Source: Azolla caroliniana (taxonomy: Eukaryota > Polypodiophyta). Taken from it: a DNA stretch of 64,000 nucleotides. The notes beneath the pieces are model-generated. The model saw only the letters and a list, made by a program, of their open reading frames with translations, was not told the DNA's origin and did not search any database. How positions within the stretch are numbered: the stretch's first letter is position 1; every line of letters starts with the position of its first letter. The position numbers and the translations under genes were made by a program. Of the stretch, positions 31,333 to 44,162 are shown one piece after another. Where the stretch lies: the NCBI GenBank assembly GCA_043228905.1, contig JBHGNT010000016.1, positions 11,470,001-11,534,000 on the forward strand, given 5' to 3'.

Positions 31333-34300
31333 ATGATGGCTCAGGCGGGGTCAACAGTGGGTGTGGCAGTTGCAGTAGGAAGCCAATTCATGTCCACGTC
31401 TCTGTACGTGGGTGACCTCGATATCACCGTGACCGAGGCCCAGCTCTATGACCTCTTCAACCAGGTGGGCCAGGTCGTCTCCATCCGGGTTTGCCGTGAC
31501 CTCATCACTAAACGATCTCTTGGTTACGCCTATGTCAATTACAACATCGTCCAAGATGGTACACATCCACTCTCTCTCTCTCTCTCTCCTTCTCCTTTCC
31601 TTTCCGTTGCTTTAGTAATCTCTGTTTTCCTGTCCATGCACTACTAGCTTTTCATGTTTTAGAAAGGAAATGCCATGTTTCTTATTTTGTTTACTGTTAT
31701 GGCCAGCATCTCGTGCTATGGAGCTGCTGAATTTCACATCTGTCAATGGGAAGTCGATACGCATCATGTATTCCCATCGTGATCCTAGCATTCGCAAGAA
31801 TGGGTCTGCGAATATCTTCATCAAGGTTATAGCTCCTTTGCTGTTTTGAAATGGATTTAAATAATCAGCACCTGCTATTATTATTTATGTCTTCATCAAG
31901 GTAGAAGATTAATTCTTTTGAAATGCATTTGAACTCAACCAGCATCTTTGGTTTCTTTCGGGATTCTTTTATTGCAGAATTTGGACAAAGATATAGACAG
32001 CAAGGCCTTACATGACACCTTCTCTGTATTTGGTACCATCCTTTCATGCAGAGTTGCGGTAGATGAATCCGGCACTTCAAAAGGCCATGGTTTTGTTCAG
32101 TTTGAACAAGAAGAGTCTGCACTTAATGCTATTGAGAAAGTGAATGGAATGCTTATAAATGACAAGCAAGTCTTTGTAGGGCCCTTCCTTAGAAAGCAGG
32201 AAAGAGATCTAGCTACTGCTGGATCTAAATTTAACAACGTGTATGTTAAAAACATTGCTGACAGTACAACTGATGACGAGTTTAGGAAATGTTTTGAAGC
32301 ATTTGGACCCATTGGCAGTGCTGTTATAATGAGGGATGGTGATGGGAAGTCCAAAGGTTTTGGATTTGTGAACTTTGATAACGTGGATGATGCTGCAAAG
32401 GCAGTGGAAAGCTTGAACGGCAAGTGGATAAATGATAAGGAATGGTATGTTGGAAGAGCTCAGAAGAAAGCTGAAAGGGAGGCAGAACTCCGAGCTAAAT
32501 TTGAGCAAGCTAAGAAAGAACGAGCAGAGAAGTTTCAAGGTGCAAATCTTTACTTAAAGAACATTGATGACAGTGTCGATGACGAGAAGTTGAAGGAATT
32601 GTTCCTGAGCTGCGGCAATGTCGTGTCGTGCAAGGTGAACAAATTGATATCTCGTCATCTTGTTATATCAGCTAGTTAGGCTTATAAATGGGTAATTGCT
32701 AAGTTCTGCATTATTCACTTTGTTCTACACAAGATAATGAAGACACCCCAGGGTCAAAGCATGGGTTCTGGATTTGTGTCCTTCTCCACTCCCGAAGAAG
32801 CTACAAGGGCGGTATGTTATACTGTTTTTGAGAGAGGAATAAACCTCTGAAGCAATCGTCTTTTTTAAATGAATGTGGGATTTTTGATATTCCTTTCCTC
32901 AATAGGTTGTCTGTTCTAGTTAGCAGGAAAGGATGCTGACTGCTTTCTGGCTTAGCTGCTGCTTTAATAATAATATTCTTCTAACTAGTATTTTTGCAGT
33001 AATATTTTTTGCCCAAGTTTCACTAAGATGTTGAACCTGTGGTCAGCTAGTTCAATGTGGATTATCTGCTTCCATAATAATATTCTAAGTAGTATCTTGG
33101 TGAAATTTCTTTCCCCAAGTTTCATTGAGATGCTGAACCTGTAGCAAGCTAGCTAGTTCAATGTGGCTTTTAGCCTTTTCTTACATTACTTAGTGTATCT
33201 CATGGGCAATTTTCTATCTCAATTTACATGTGCAACTTAAGAGATTGTGTTCATTTCCAGGTTAATGAAATGAATGGAAAGATGGTGGGTACCAAGCCTC
33301 TATATGTTGCCCATGCTCAAAGGAAGGAGGATCGGCGAGCTAGACTGCAGGTGGGTGTTTTTGAGCAACTTCATCCTTGCCTTCACATAAATCATCCAGA
33401 TTTCTCACCTTGCAATGGTTAATGATTTTTGTGTAATGCATGTTGTTCAGGCTCAGTTTTCTCAGATGCGAAATTCTGCGGTGAATACCCCTCCTGTGGC
33501 AGCAAGCCCACCACCCATGTTTCATCCTGGGGCTGCTGGAATGGGCCAGCAAGTATTTTATGGTCAACCTCCCCATGGTTTGATTCCTTCTCAGGTATCA
33601 GACCTCTATTTAAATGTCATGCCTTGTTTTTGTTCAATAATGTGTATTCCAATATAAGTGGCAGTAGTTTAAGTATCACATCCCATGATTTATAAACACA
33701 TTATGACTGTTGTCTTGGCAGACAAATGGTTATGGCTATCAACATCCAATGGTTCCTGGTATGAGGCCTGGTGCCCCACAAATGCAAAACTATTTTATGC
33801 CGTTTGTACAAAGGCCAGGTCAGCAGGGTCAGCGGATGGGAAATAGAAGATCAGGTGCTCCTCTTCAGCCTCAACAACATCAGTTTCTACCGCAGGTACG
33901 GTTTCTTTTTGGCCTCTGGTGCTCAGGTACTTTTCTGTGAAAGAACTCTAAAGAAAGTGATTTGTTCAGGCCATGCCGCGAAATGGTAATAGGCCCATGC
34001 GGTACTCTCAGGCATCGCGGAATGCAGCCGAGGAAATTAGCAGTACTACATATGACATTGGGTCAATGCCAATTACTGCACTTGCATCTGCCTTAGCTTC
34101 AGCTCCTCCAGAGCAACAGAGAATAGTAAGCACTAGTTACAAAAATGAGCTCGGGCAATATTAGCTGTTTTAGATATACTCTTTCTAATCAGATGATTTG
34201 TGCTTGTGGTGCATAGATGCTGGGAGAGCAGCTGTATCCTCTTGTTGATCAATTAGAGCACGATCATGCGGGGAAGGTTACTGGTATGCTTTTGGAAATG

Positions 34301-34462
34301 GATCAGCCAGAAGTGCTACATCTGATCGAGTCTCCTGATGCTCTCAAGGCCAAAGTAGCAGAGGCAATGGAAGTTTTGCGAATGGCTCAAGGAAGCGTTG
34401 CATTCACAAATTCCATTGATCAGATTGCAAATCTATCCTTGAATGAGCCATTGTCAACCTAG
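31333..34462 (+). CDS. PAB: Cytoplasmic poly(A)-binding protein, nine coding exons
   Basis: Binds mRNA poly(A) tails, joins them to the cap complex through eIF4G and controls translation and deadenylation. Exons by GT-AG sites: 31333-31558, 31707-31825, 31978-32634, 32734-32811, 33261-33350, 33451-33594, 33722-33895, 33970-34125, 34217-34462; all phases agree and give 629 residues. Four RRMs: 24-100 ([14 protein letters not shown]), 111-187 (IFIKNL, GHGFVQF), 203-280 (VYVKNI, GFGFVNF), 306-382 (LYLKNI, GSGFVSF). A Pro/Gln/Gly/Met-rich linker follows, then the MLLE domain (about 528-605) with TGMLLEM at 570-576, the PAM2-peptide binding site. Length and order are those of plant PABPs. The second ATG (31336) is an alternative start. 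No break is seen. Confidence 0.95.
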
Positions 34463-36495
34463 AACATCCAGTTTTTGTGATTCCCTTTCGGAAGTATTTC
34501 TTTTGTCTTTTCTATCTTGTAATGTGAGTAGCGTTTGTTTGTAGCTATTTAAATTCTAAGCCGGATACTGGAGACCTAGAAGAGTTAAGTCGATGTTATT
34601 CAGCCCTTGTATGGGCTTCGGTTTTGCACTTTGTTATATGCACTCGGTTTTTGCATTTTGTGCAGACTCTGTTTGTTTGTTCTGTTGATTCAGTAACTAC
34701 TTCATCAATGTCTAAACTTTTGTGGGGATTTATCTTCTCTAAAGCATAGTGCCTGTGTTTTTGAAATGATGTTTAGATTTGAATCAGAGTTCTCAGGCTT
34801 TATCCTGCATCCAGGAAGAGGAATACTGCATTTGGGATGGGAGCTCATGTAAATATTTACGTGTACAGTCATCGAAGACTAATGCATCCACACCACAATT
34901 AACTCCTTTCTTCTGGAGACATGTCTATATTTCTGGTGCAGAATAAAGAAATGATCTTCAATGATCATTACATTGATGCATCACTCAATGATATATTAGT
35001 GTAGATTCCTTTGGAATGAAATTGAAAAGCGAAATGAAATCTAATCTGGAAATAATTTATGAATTCAAGTAGATAAATGAACAATCATTACAGATGCATT
35101 TCTTCGTGATGATTTGAATGTGTGGATTTGTCTAAGGTAACAAATGAAATTTAAATGAAAAATGAACTTTTATCAGCTGGAGGTAGTTAAAAAATTAGAG
35201 AAATGAACAATCTTAATGGAAATGCATTACTTTGTGTAGATTGTGTTGATTAGTATTCTTTATGATATGCTATAACAGAATATTCAAAAAATTTGAACAC
35301 CAATTTATCTCTTAGAAACTCTCGGAACTTGATTTATATTAGTTTCGAAAGGCAGAATGTAACTTCTAATCATAGTAAGAAAGGAAAAAATTTGAAGGAA
35401 GAAATGTAAAAGCTACCTTTTAGATGAACACGATTGATTCCTAATGAAGTTGGCATCACAAAAGGTTTAATCATGCTGTGAATGAACCATGGCAACTACT
35501 AATTACATCATAATCATGCATCGATGACCACCACATAGATTTTATTTCAGGACCAGGTGATATATGAAACAAACTACTATGCTTTCAATTTATCAAATAC
35601 ATGCTTTGGATTTTTGTAATGCTCTTTATATTTTACTGGTGGGGAATCTCAAGATCGGCAAAAACAAAAACGAAAAAATGTACAAATAAGTTTTCCATTG
35701 TATACATTATTATTTGTTGAAATAATTCCCTGCTGCCATCTATGATGTACTAATCCTACCTTTCAATTCCATGTTCAAACGTTCAAGTATAGTTAATTTG
35801 CTGCTTTGTTCCCAACAATTTATCAAAGAATTCTCACAATTGACAACACAAGCCACCTGTAACCACCCACTCGTCAATATACTACTAGCTATGCATGGCA
35901 ATTGTCTCTAGCCTTTTGTAAAAATCGTTTTACCTCCTATTTTGCATAGATCCTCATATAATTAACCCGTTGGCTCTAACTGATATAGTAGCTTCTTAAG
36001 AGCATTATATGATAGGAATGAATACAGAGTGCTTCTCTATTTCAAAAGAGAAGTACTGATGATCATTGAGTAGAAAGTAATAACCTCTTGTACAAAAGAA
36101 GCAAATCTTAAAGAGATTATATTATGGTCAAAGTAGTGAACACAAGCCTCCCACCAAAAGATTGTAGGAATCAATGCACACTGCCCTTATTTATGTCTTG
36201 TGCTTGTGCCTTACATACAAGGTAACTATAGTATAATTAACAATCTATATTGAGTCTACAATACCCCATCGGTTAATTTGGTTAGAAAGTCCTAATCTTG
36301 TTATTATGTTTTAACTAATCTACCATCCAATGCAAGATTACAGGAATGTATGTCCACTAATCCGATTCAAATTAACTTCTTCAAATTAAAATAAGCTAAA
36401 CTTCCAAGGCAACTTAAGATAGGTGCAATGTGCAAGACTTGCAAAAAAGGTAGTTTTTTTAGTATGAACGTGTGCTGATCTCAATAAATGGTACT
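34463..36495. other. Intergenic region between PAB and the RCC1-like gene
   Basis: The convergent genes share this AT-rich spacer. The first 200 to 300 bases should be the PAB 3' UTR (T-rich with TTGT words; an AATAAA lies near 34944). I see no further gene or element here. Confidence 0.5.
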
Positions 36496-39058
36496 TCAGC
36501 CAGTCCTTGCATCACCTTGACTGCCCATTAATTGCTTACATAGCTTTTCGACTTTCTTTTCAAGCAAAACTTCCTTTACTCGAGAGCGTGCTTGACGATA
36601 AAAACTATCAAGCCGACTTAGGTCATCATAACTAGCTTTGCTTATCATTCTGTCCCATTCCTGGAAGATGGCCCAAGTAGCATTGGCATTGGCAGATCCA
36701 AGGGTTCCATATAAGGCTGCATGAAGTGTGCTGGCTTGCTCTTTGGCAGCAGCTAATTCAGATTTTAATGCAGATATTTCCTTCTGAGCAATTGCAAGTT
36801 CATCTGCAGAGGTACTCACCTTTGGAAGCTGATCAATATCTCCCGATGAATGTGCATCAATGGCATTGGCCTCTTTGTCATGGGCAGGTGGCCAGACAAC
36901 CCGGCAAGGGGTGGGGCTATCATCCACTTTCCCTGTACCCAATATACCATTCTGTCCACGGCCCCAAGCAAACAGAGCACGTCCATTATTCACGGAAACA
37001 ACTGTGTGTGCCGCCCCACACGCCACTTCGTCACAGTGAGATGCATCAAAAAGAGTGTGTCCCATTATGCGTACTGGAGACAAATAATCTCCACCTTCAA
37101 TGCCGGGTGGTCCAACTCCTGGACAAAGCCCTAGACCCCGCTCCATCCCCCAACACCATATTTCACCTCCTTCAGTGACAACAGCCATGTGAAACAACCC
37201 GCAGGAAACTGACACAATCCTTGTATCCTCGGGTAAACCCTCAACTACATGTGGGGAATCTAAGCTCTGAGAAGTTCCTTGGCCTAGCTGCCCATTCTCA
37301 CCCATCCCGAACGTCCAACACATACTTCTCTTCTTATGTGCCCCCCCGTCAGTGATAACAGCGGTGTGATATGCTCCACAAGAAACGTAACTCAATCTCC
37401 CCACATTATTCTTGTCAAATGCAGTTACAGCCTGTGGGTTCAATCTACTTTCTTTATCTCCTAGGCCAAGCTGACCATATTTATTGCTCCCCCAAGTGTA
37501 GCATGCATACGGTTGTGTTTCTTGCTCATCGACAACTGCTATAACATGCTCATAGCCACATGCTACTTTCACCACATTTAGTCCCTGCAGACCTGCAACA
37601 GGATGTGGTGTTTCACAGATGGAAAGTGCAAAGGATTGATGTCCGTTTCTTACATTCACTGGTGAAGGGCAGTTCCCCCACATCCACAGAATTCCATCTT
37701 CACTGACAGCACAAGACATCATACCACCTGCTGCAACACGAACTACCTGTCCCACGTGCATACACCATTATGTACAGGCTACTATGTTATATTCAACTTG
37801 TAAAACAATGGTATACCTTTGGAGGTTTCTCCTCAAGAAGTTCAGCTCCTGTATCATCTGCTGCTTCTGCATGTCTTTCCCAACGAAGTATGGGGTTTGG
37901 GTGAGAGTCATCGATACTCTCATATCCCAACTGACCATCCATGATTTCCTTAAGGCAAACAATCATAATGCTAACTTGCTGATTGCTTGAAAAAACTATA
38001 ACTAGAGATGCAAAAACTTTTAAGTAATTCTTTACGAAAAATCAAGCGAACTCCACAACCAGAAACAAACCAGATGACAAGTAGACACAGCTCCCTATTG
38101 GGAATTGCAACTGATATACAAGTGTAGCCAGATATGGTTTTGAATTCTCTTATCCTCCATATTGATTCTTTTCTCAATCTTTTGCTCGGTAGAAATTAGT
38201 TGAGCTCTGTCTGATCTACTAGAAGTAGAAGTTGAATCAATCACGGGCAATAATATGGAATATTTTTTAATCAGATTTCCATGCCCTTGCCATTCATACA
38301 TATGCAACATATTAATAACATCTTCCAACACTTTTTTATTAAAGAAAGTTAAGCAAGACAAAGAGTACAGCGGATACAAACATTGTAGCCCCAAGACCAG
38401 ACAATACCATCACCTGCATGCAGCGAAACAAAGATCTTAGGGATATTCAAGTACAATTATCAGAAGAGATGTCAGAGTTGATAAAGCCCATTGCAAACAA
38501 ATCACAATAGTCTGGATATATAGGTATATATATATATATATACATACATACATACATAATAGATATATTGACAAATAATATGGAAATCCTTGCACAATAC
38601 CCTTAATTCCAATCAAGTACTGAAAATCTAGCTATTATGTATAAACATAAGGTTCGGGCGGGACTATACCTGCTAAAGCTAAGCTATGATAAGAACCTGC
38701 TGCAATGTCGATGATGGTAGCAGTGGGGGTAGTGACAGTGGCATCAGGCCCTTCCATTGGGATGATGCGTAGTGGTGTTGGGAGGATCTGATCCGCGGTC
38801 CCGTTCCCCAATCGGCCAAAAAGGCCCTTGCCCCAACAAAACACCTTGCCATGACCATGACCATGACCATGACCACCTAGTAGAGCACAAGAATCCAGTA
38901 CTCACAACGTCTTCCAACGTGAAGGATGAGATGGTGGCCTTGTCGGAAGCAATTGATGATGGGGGGAAATGAATTGCGTACGCACCTGTAAGGAGCAGAG
39001 TATGGCCTTCCCCTGCCACAATACGCGCCACCGCCTCATATCCCTCCTCCATCGCCAT
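36496..39058 (-). CDS. RCC1-repeat (beta-propeller) protein with C-terminal coiled coil, five exons
   Basis: Exons on the minus strand: 39058-38986, 38876-38670, 38413-38382, 37948-37817, 37746-36496; phases agree and give 564 residues starting MAMEEGYEAV. Seven RCC1-type blades can be counted by their WG motifs: FCWGKGLFGRLG, VWSWGYN...GQLGYES, LWMWGN, CYTWGSNKYGQLGLG, CWTFGMGENGQLGQG, IWCWGMERGLGL, LFAWGRGQNGILGTG. The tail holds a predicted coiled coil (about 463-495, LAIAQKEISALKSELAAAK) and another helical stretch (510-553). The propeller is a protein or chromatin interaction platform in this family; the partner is unknown. Exon 2 begins with a Gly-His repeat. I cannot assign a named orthologue. 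Confidence 0.85.
38523..38558. repeat. (TA)n(TACA)n microsatellite in RCC1-like intron 2
   Basis: TATATA followed by about five ACAT units, within the intron between exons 2 and 3. Confidence 0.85.
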
Positions 39059-39205
39059 ACATACAATACAGGTAACAGGATTATGGCTGCTGGGCAAATG
39101 CTTATATAGTGTACATACATACATGTACATACCTACATACATGGAGGAAACAAGCTCTTCTATCCTCTTCCTCTAAATCTATTAATCTATCACTATGTGT
39201 ACAGT

Positions 39206-39369
39206 GTAGTAAAGGAGGAGGGATGTTTGTTACCCCAATGTGTTAAACCCTCAATACTAATAAAAGTGCCATAAAAAGGCCAACCTCGTAGTAAAGGAGG
39301 AGGGATGTTTGTTACCCCAATGTGTTAAACCCTCAATACTAATAAAAGTGCCATAAAAAGGCCAACCTC
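39206..39369. repeat. Perfect 82-bp tandem duplication upstream of the RCC1-like gene
   Basis: Units 39206-39287 and 39288-39369, both starting GTAGTAAAGGAGG and ending GGCCAACCTC, with no difference seen. It lies about 150 bp upstream of the start codon, within the likely promoter or leader. Confidence 0.95.
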
Positions 39370-40488
39370 GTCCTCTTCAGACAAGGAACCCGCATGCAGA
39401 GCACAACTTTTTGTTGTGGTTGTATTCCATGTAGAAGAACCCGTTTCTTGGACTCCAATTGTATCACATACCCCAATATGTAAAGTAATAAAAAAGCAAC
39501 CTAATATGATGGCTAGGTTAAAGCACTAGTTCCCTAAACGAAAACTATTAAATCTTTCATATATTATCAATCACTTTTGTCTAATGTCTCACTCACCACC
39601 GAAAGGGTTTGCAAACATCCCTAGTTAATGGTGTCCGAAGTCGGTACGCAACCACCCGAATTGCCTTAGCATTTGGGAATATAAGAAATCGATGTCTTGC
39701 TTCCTTCTCGACCAATGTACCTATGCTATTGGAAACGTGTCAATGTTTTAAAGTCGTCGCCAAAAGAAACCCACCTTCTATTGCTTGCCAAAAAAACAGT
39801 TTAGCATGGATTGGAATGCAAGAATGCCATTGTACACCCAAAACTTAACACCATTGTATACAACATGTAATATGCCATGTATGCAAAACCCTCATCACTA
39901 GTCAAGCTCTATGCTTAGTCAACTTGTGATATAGATTAGTGGTGTGCACTGCTAGTATCAATTTGTTACCATTGAATAACCAATTGTTCCACAGTTCCTC
40001 TAGTAGGGCATGTTGACCCACAATGCTAGGTATTGCAAATACTAATTGCCAAATATAGTCATATTCAAGAGGTGTATGAAACCTATTGTGCATTGTACTA
40101 AAGGTCATGATTTTCATACATGACTAAAAAATAACGTTTTCACAATTACCAAGCCAAGCCTTGCCATATTATTGAAATCAAACTTGAGATTTTCCTTTCC
40201 ATCTAAATGTAATAACTATGAGGATGGTCTAAACTTGGGTGGTTGCCACTTGATCAATTCTAAACTCCTTTGCCAAGAGTGCACTAAGTATCGAACCATT
40301 ATAGATTGTGAGCATCTAAACAATTGATCACTATTAACAATAGGCTAATATAAAGTTATGATTCTTGTTTTCCCATGATATATACCAACCTTCTCCATAA
40401 AATAACAATTTATCTCTACTAAGGTCAAGATCCCATAAACATACCTTTTAAGAGGCTAATTCTTCAACCACCCATGTGATCCTCCAAA
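39370..40488. other. Unassigned intergenic sequence
   Basis: AT-rich with no recognisable gene or element. It separates the RCC1-like promoter from the LINE tail. Confidence 0.5.
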
Positions 40489-42660
40489 CTTTTTTTTTTC
40501 CAAAAAAAACTACCATTAGTTAAGGCAATGTACATAGGATAATATACAACTCATATCTTACAGGCCAACTTGCATGTCAAAAAGAAAACAATATGTGTAA
40601 AGGAAACAACAAAAACAATTCCAAAACACCGCATCATTCGATGTGCATAGCATTACCCGAACGCATACCCTCCATGTGAGCCTCACACAACCCAAATTTA
40701 GCATTGACATCCTCCACTCTCTTCTCATGGCAGCACCCATCTATATGTTAGGTACACTCGGAGGGAACAACCACTGTGGTGGTTGATAATTCCACTTCGC
40801 TTTACCATCCACCATCTGTAGCATCGATGAACCGCTCCATTTCAGAAGGAACTGAGCTCTAGCTTCTTCACTTGCGTCTGAGGGCCCTTGAAGACTTTCA
40901 AACTCTCCTCGTAACGTAGAAATAAGATTAAACTAGATCATCATTAAACTCTCAGCCGGTGGGGTTCGCTTATCTGAGAAAGTCTCCTTGCACCTAGATA
41001 CCCACACTTGCCAAACCGTAAGGCCGACCACTAATAACCATATGTCCACGTAGCGTTCCTGTATGAAGAATGAACCTCCTTATGCTGGTTGTACAGTTCC
41101 TTGCATCACCTTTAAAGAAGGACTATTTCCATTCCACCCTTGAAACCACGCAACCAATTTAGTGGCCAACCAAGTGACTGCAGTGCTCGATACATGAACC
41201 TCAACCCCGAATCGAGCCAAGATTCTTAAGCTCCTCAGCCAAACTTCTTGGGCTCATGGGCAACACCACAAATAATGTGCGATGTCCTCCAAGCTCGCAC
41301 TGCAGGCCTTGCAACTACTCATGCCACCTCTTTTCCCAAGCCACTCTCCCGTTGGAACAACCTGATGGGTGATTAACCAGAAAAACACTTTGACCCGCTC
41401 GGGGAGGGATGAGTTCCATATCTTGCTCCTGGTTCTATCCACGAAGACTGAATCAACAACTACATGGACCCATTTGTTGGCACACTTCTCACGATGCCAA
41501 CATAACTTCTCCCCAAGCGTGTTGAGTATTCGAAGAAACCTATTGATTTATCTTGTTCTCCCTTCCACTTATATTCAGTAGGATCCCATTCTAAGCACTC
41601 GAGTGGCTTGCCTTCAACCACATGCAAGATCTAGTCCTCCTCAACCTCATCGACTGGTGGATTCACCTTCCATTTCTTGCCGTCTCGTGCTACAATTCTA
41701 ATCGGGTACCAACTTGCACTTTCATCTATTGATCCCAACTGGATGATCTTCCCATTCTTTCCTAGATCCCTGGCATTGATAACTTTTCCCGTATCATCAC
41801 ATTGTCTGGACCATTCACCCTCTTCCTCATTACCAATAGGAATAGAGTAGACAGTTGTATTGACTAGGTCAAGCATCTTTTTGCCATTTCTGACCTTTCC
41901 CACATCTTCATATAATTTATCACGATTACTACCGGACAACCGCATCCAATCTACCACTGAATGAATCCCTACACAATACAATATAGACCATGGCATACAC
42001 TTGCTCTGTCCAAGCATCTTTCCCTCTGACGATTTTATGGTCTCATTCCACAGTAGGGGTTGGCGCATCCATTCAGCATTAGTACTTGGACGATTCCGAC
42101 TTAGATGCCCACAGAGCATACTCCACGCCTTCATCATTGGCATACAGGTACGATCAGCCAACCAATTAGATTTCCTCAACTTTAAGTTCATACAAAAAAA
42201 CCATGCTTTATGTGACTTCCATTGCCCACCAAGTCTTGGACTCTAGAGAATCCTCCTATTATGTATCAATGTTTTCCATAACTCGTTACTAGGTAGCAAG
42301 CTCCTTACCAATACCTTATATAGCAATGCATAACTCTACAATCCAGGGTCAATCAATCCTAAACCCCCCTTACTCTTGGGAAGAACCAATGTAGACCATG
42401 ATACTTTGGCTGCCGCATTGTCTTTCCTGATCCCATCCCATAGGAATCCACTAATACACGCTTTAACAGTACGAATAGCTTGCTTGTCAAACATCCACAC
42501 TAAAACTGCATGCCATACGTAGACAAGAGCACATGGTTAGCTACTATGATCCTACCAGCCAATGATAAGTTCATCCATGACCAATTGCATATTTTGTCAC
42601 AAATTTTACTTTGAATTTGTTGCAACTGAATTCCTTTGTCGATATCTACACCAATCCATG
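40489..42660 (-). mobile_element. LINE (non-LTR) element, 3' half
   Basis: Minus-strand remains of ORF2 downstream of RT: GVDIDKGIQLQQIQSKI and WSWMNLSLAGRIIVANHVL near 42640-42530, FPRV / PKSKGGLGLIDPGL near 42360, a linker domain 42191-41631 and the zinc-binding RT C-terminal domain at 41442-41254 (WNSSLPERVKVFFWLITHQVVPT, CKACSASLEDIAHYLWCCP; C-x2-C...H...C). The frame ends near 40741. A T10 run at 40490-40499 fits the poly(A) tail of a minus-strand LINE. The 5' side is cut at 42660 by the LTR of COP4. Several stops are present. No target duplication was established. Confidence 0.8.
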
Positions 42661-43110
42661 TGTTGAGCGAGCAAGCTCAACTGGATCCGGATCGGCTGAA
42701 TAAGCCAGAGCTAGATCAATATTCGGATGGTATTCGGAAACAACCGGCTGGATCGGGAAGACGGATCGGAGAGCCGGATTCGAGCGGGAACCGGAAGTCT
42801 AGTAGTAGCCTAGACTACTAGGTAATCATTGTCTCGTAGTTAGTGTCAGTCACTCGTAGGAATATTGAAGTACCTGTCAGTACTTCTGTCAATCCTTTAT
42901 GGACTTGTATAAATACTGCTATTTAGCATGTTGTATGTACAGAGTTACAGAGTGTTTTTATTTTTTTTGAATCTAGTTTATGTTCTGCTCTCTCTATCTC
43001 TCCCGCGTATACTCTGTGTATTAAGCTTCTCCATTAAACCTTCATCTTTTTCTCTGTTGCTATCCAGCTGCGCCGGTTCTGTCTAACGCATCTGCACATT
43101 AACATTCACA
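42661..43110 (+). repeat. COP4 5' LTR
   Basis: 450 bp, TG...CA. TATA-like TATAAATAC near 42908. The outer end TGTTGAGCGAGCAAGCTCAA resembles the LTR starts of COP2 and COP3, suggesting a common group. Confidence 0.85.
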
Positions 43111-43125
43111 TGGTATCAGAGTGCG
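43111..43125 (+). promoter_or_regulatory. Primer-binding site (COP4)
   Basis: TGGTATCAGAGTGCG directly after the LTR; initiator tRNA-Met type. Confidence 0.85.
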
Positions 43126-43204
43126 AGGGTTGAGAACCTCTGTAGCCGACACTTGTTTTCGTAGATGAACCCTAGAACCCAGTAACAACAGACAGAGAGA
43201 AGAT

Positions 43205-43523
43205 ATGGACAGAGGAATGGCAAGTTCACTTCCAACAGAGAAGCTCGACCGGAGCAACTATGCATCCTGGTCATACAAGATGCACCAGTACCTGCTGGCG
43301 CATGGATATTGGAACTTCGTGGAAGGAACGAACGAGGTAGCGCTGGAGCCGGCATAGGACTTCCTGGTATGGGAGCAAGGAGCAAGCCGAGTATTGTACT
43401 GCCTCACGTCTTGTGTGCACGACCAGATGCTCGGCTACATAAAGGATGCAAAAACACCGAAGGAGGCCTGGGGAAATCTGAGGAAGATTTTTGCCTTGAG
43501 TACCACAACCCGTAAGTTGCAAC
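43205..43523 (+). pseudogene. COP4 gag, N-terminal part
   Basis: Starts 43205 (MDRGMASSLPTEKLDRSNYA), with SYKMHQYLLAHGYWNFVEG, an in-frame TAG at 43355-43357, WEQGASRVLYCLTSCVHDQM and KTPKEAWGNLRKIFALSTTT, ending where COP1b was inserted. The target duplication GCAAC (43519-43523) is repeated at 48891-48895, after which the gag continues (LRQELNNIRQGDMSVTDY). Confidence 0.9.
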
Positions 43524-44152
43524 TGTTAGAAATTGACGCTTTCAAAACCTTCACCTCTCGGCCACAACCGAGGAAACATGAATCAATGCAGCAGAAAACG
43601 AAAACACAGAGAGAGACTCGAATGCACAGGGTTTAGCGTGGAAAAACCCTAGACGGAAAAAAAAACCACGGGAGTGCAAGACTCCAACTATCACTATACG
43701 CAGGGAATGTACAATGGCGAGCTGCAAGGCGACGACCTTGAGCTCGCTGTCCTCGCCACAGGCGGCGGTATTACACAGAGGCGTCGACCTCTTCCTCTCT
43801 CTCTCTCTCTCTCTGCTGCTCTCACTTCGCTCCCTCTCAGTGGAAAACAGGAAAAATGAGTAACAACACAAAACTGTTTGCCCTAAGTCATATTTATACA
43901 CATATGACTTTCGGGCTATTTACAAATATAGCCTCAAGGGCCCTTGGCAAACATATTCACAAATATGTCCCCACATCCGGATCTCTCTCCGGGTACATTC
44001 GTCATCCAGCTCCGTAGCCGGGGTCTTCATCATCCGGATCCGGAACCGGGTCTTCATCATCCGGCTCCGATACCGGGTACTCCTCATTCGGGTCTTCATT
44101 CCCGATTCCCGGACATCCGACCATCCCATCCGGAGGGACCGTAATCCCAACA
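43524..44152 (-). repeat. COP1b 3' LTR
   Basis: In element sense begins TGTTGGGATTACGGTCCC at 44152 and ends CAATTTCTAACA at 43524. Carries the CGG-rich short repeats and TATA region of the COP1 family. Confidence 0.95.
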
Positions 44153-44162
44153 AACTCCCCCT

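Noticed and set aside
31559-31647. Extension of PAB exon 1
   Set aside because: The frame is open past 31558 but codes for Ser/Pro/Leu sequence from a CT-rich intron. A GT donor at 31559 joins correctly to 31707.
39059-39142. Longer N-terminus for the RCC1-like protein
   Set aside because: The frame is open to 39142 but encodes a low-complexity stretch from CATA repeats. The Met at 39058 begins sequence typical of the family (VARIVAGEGHTLLLTG).
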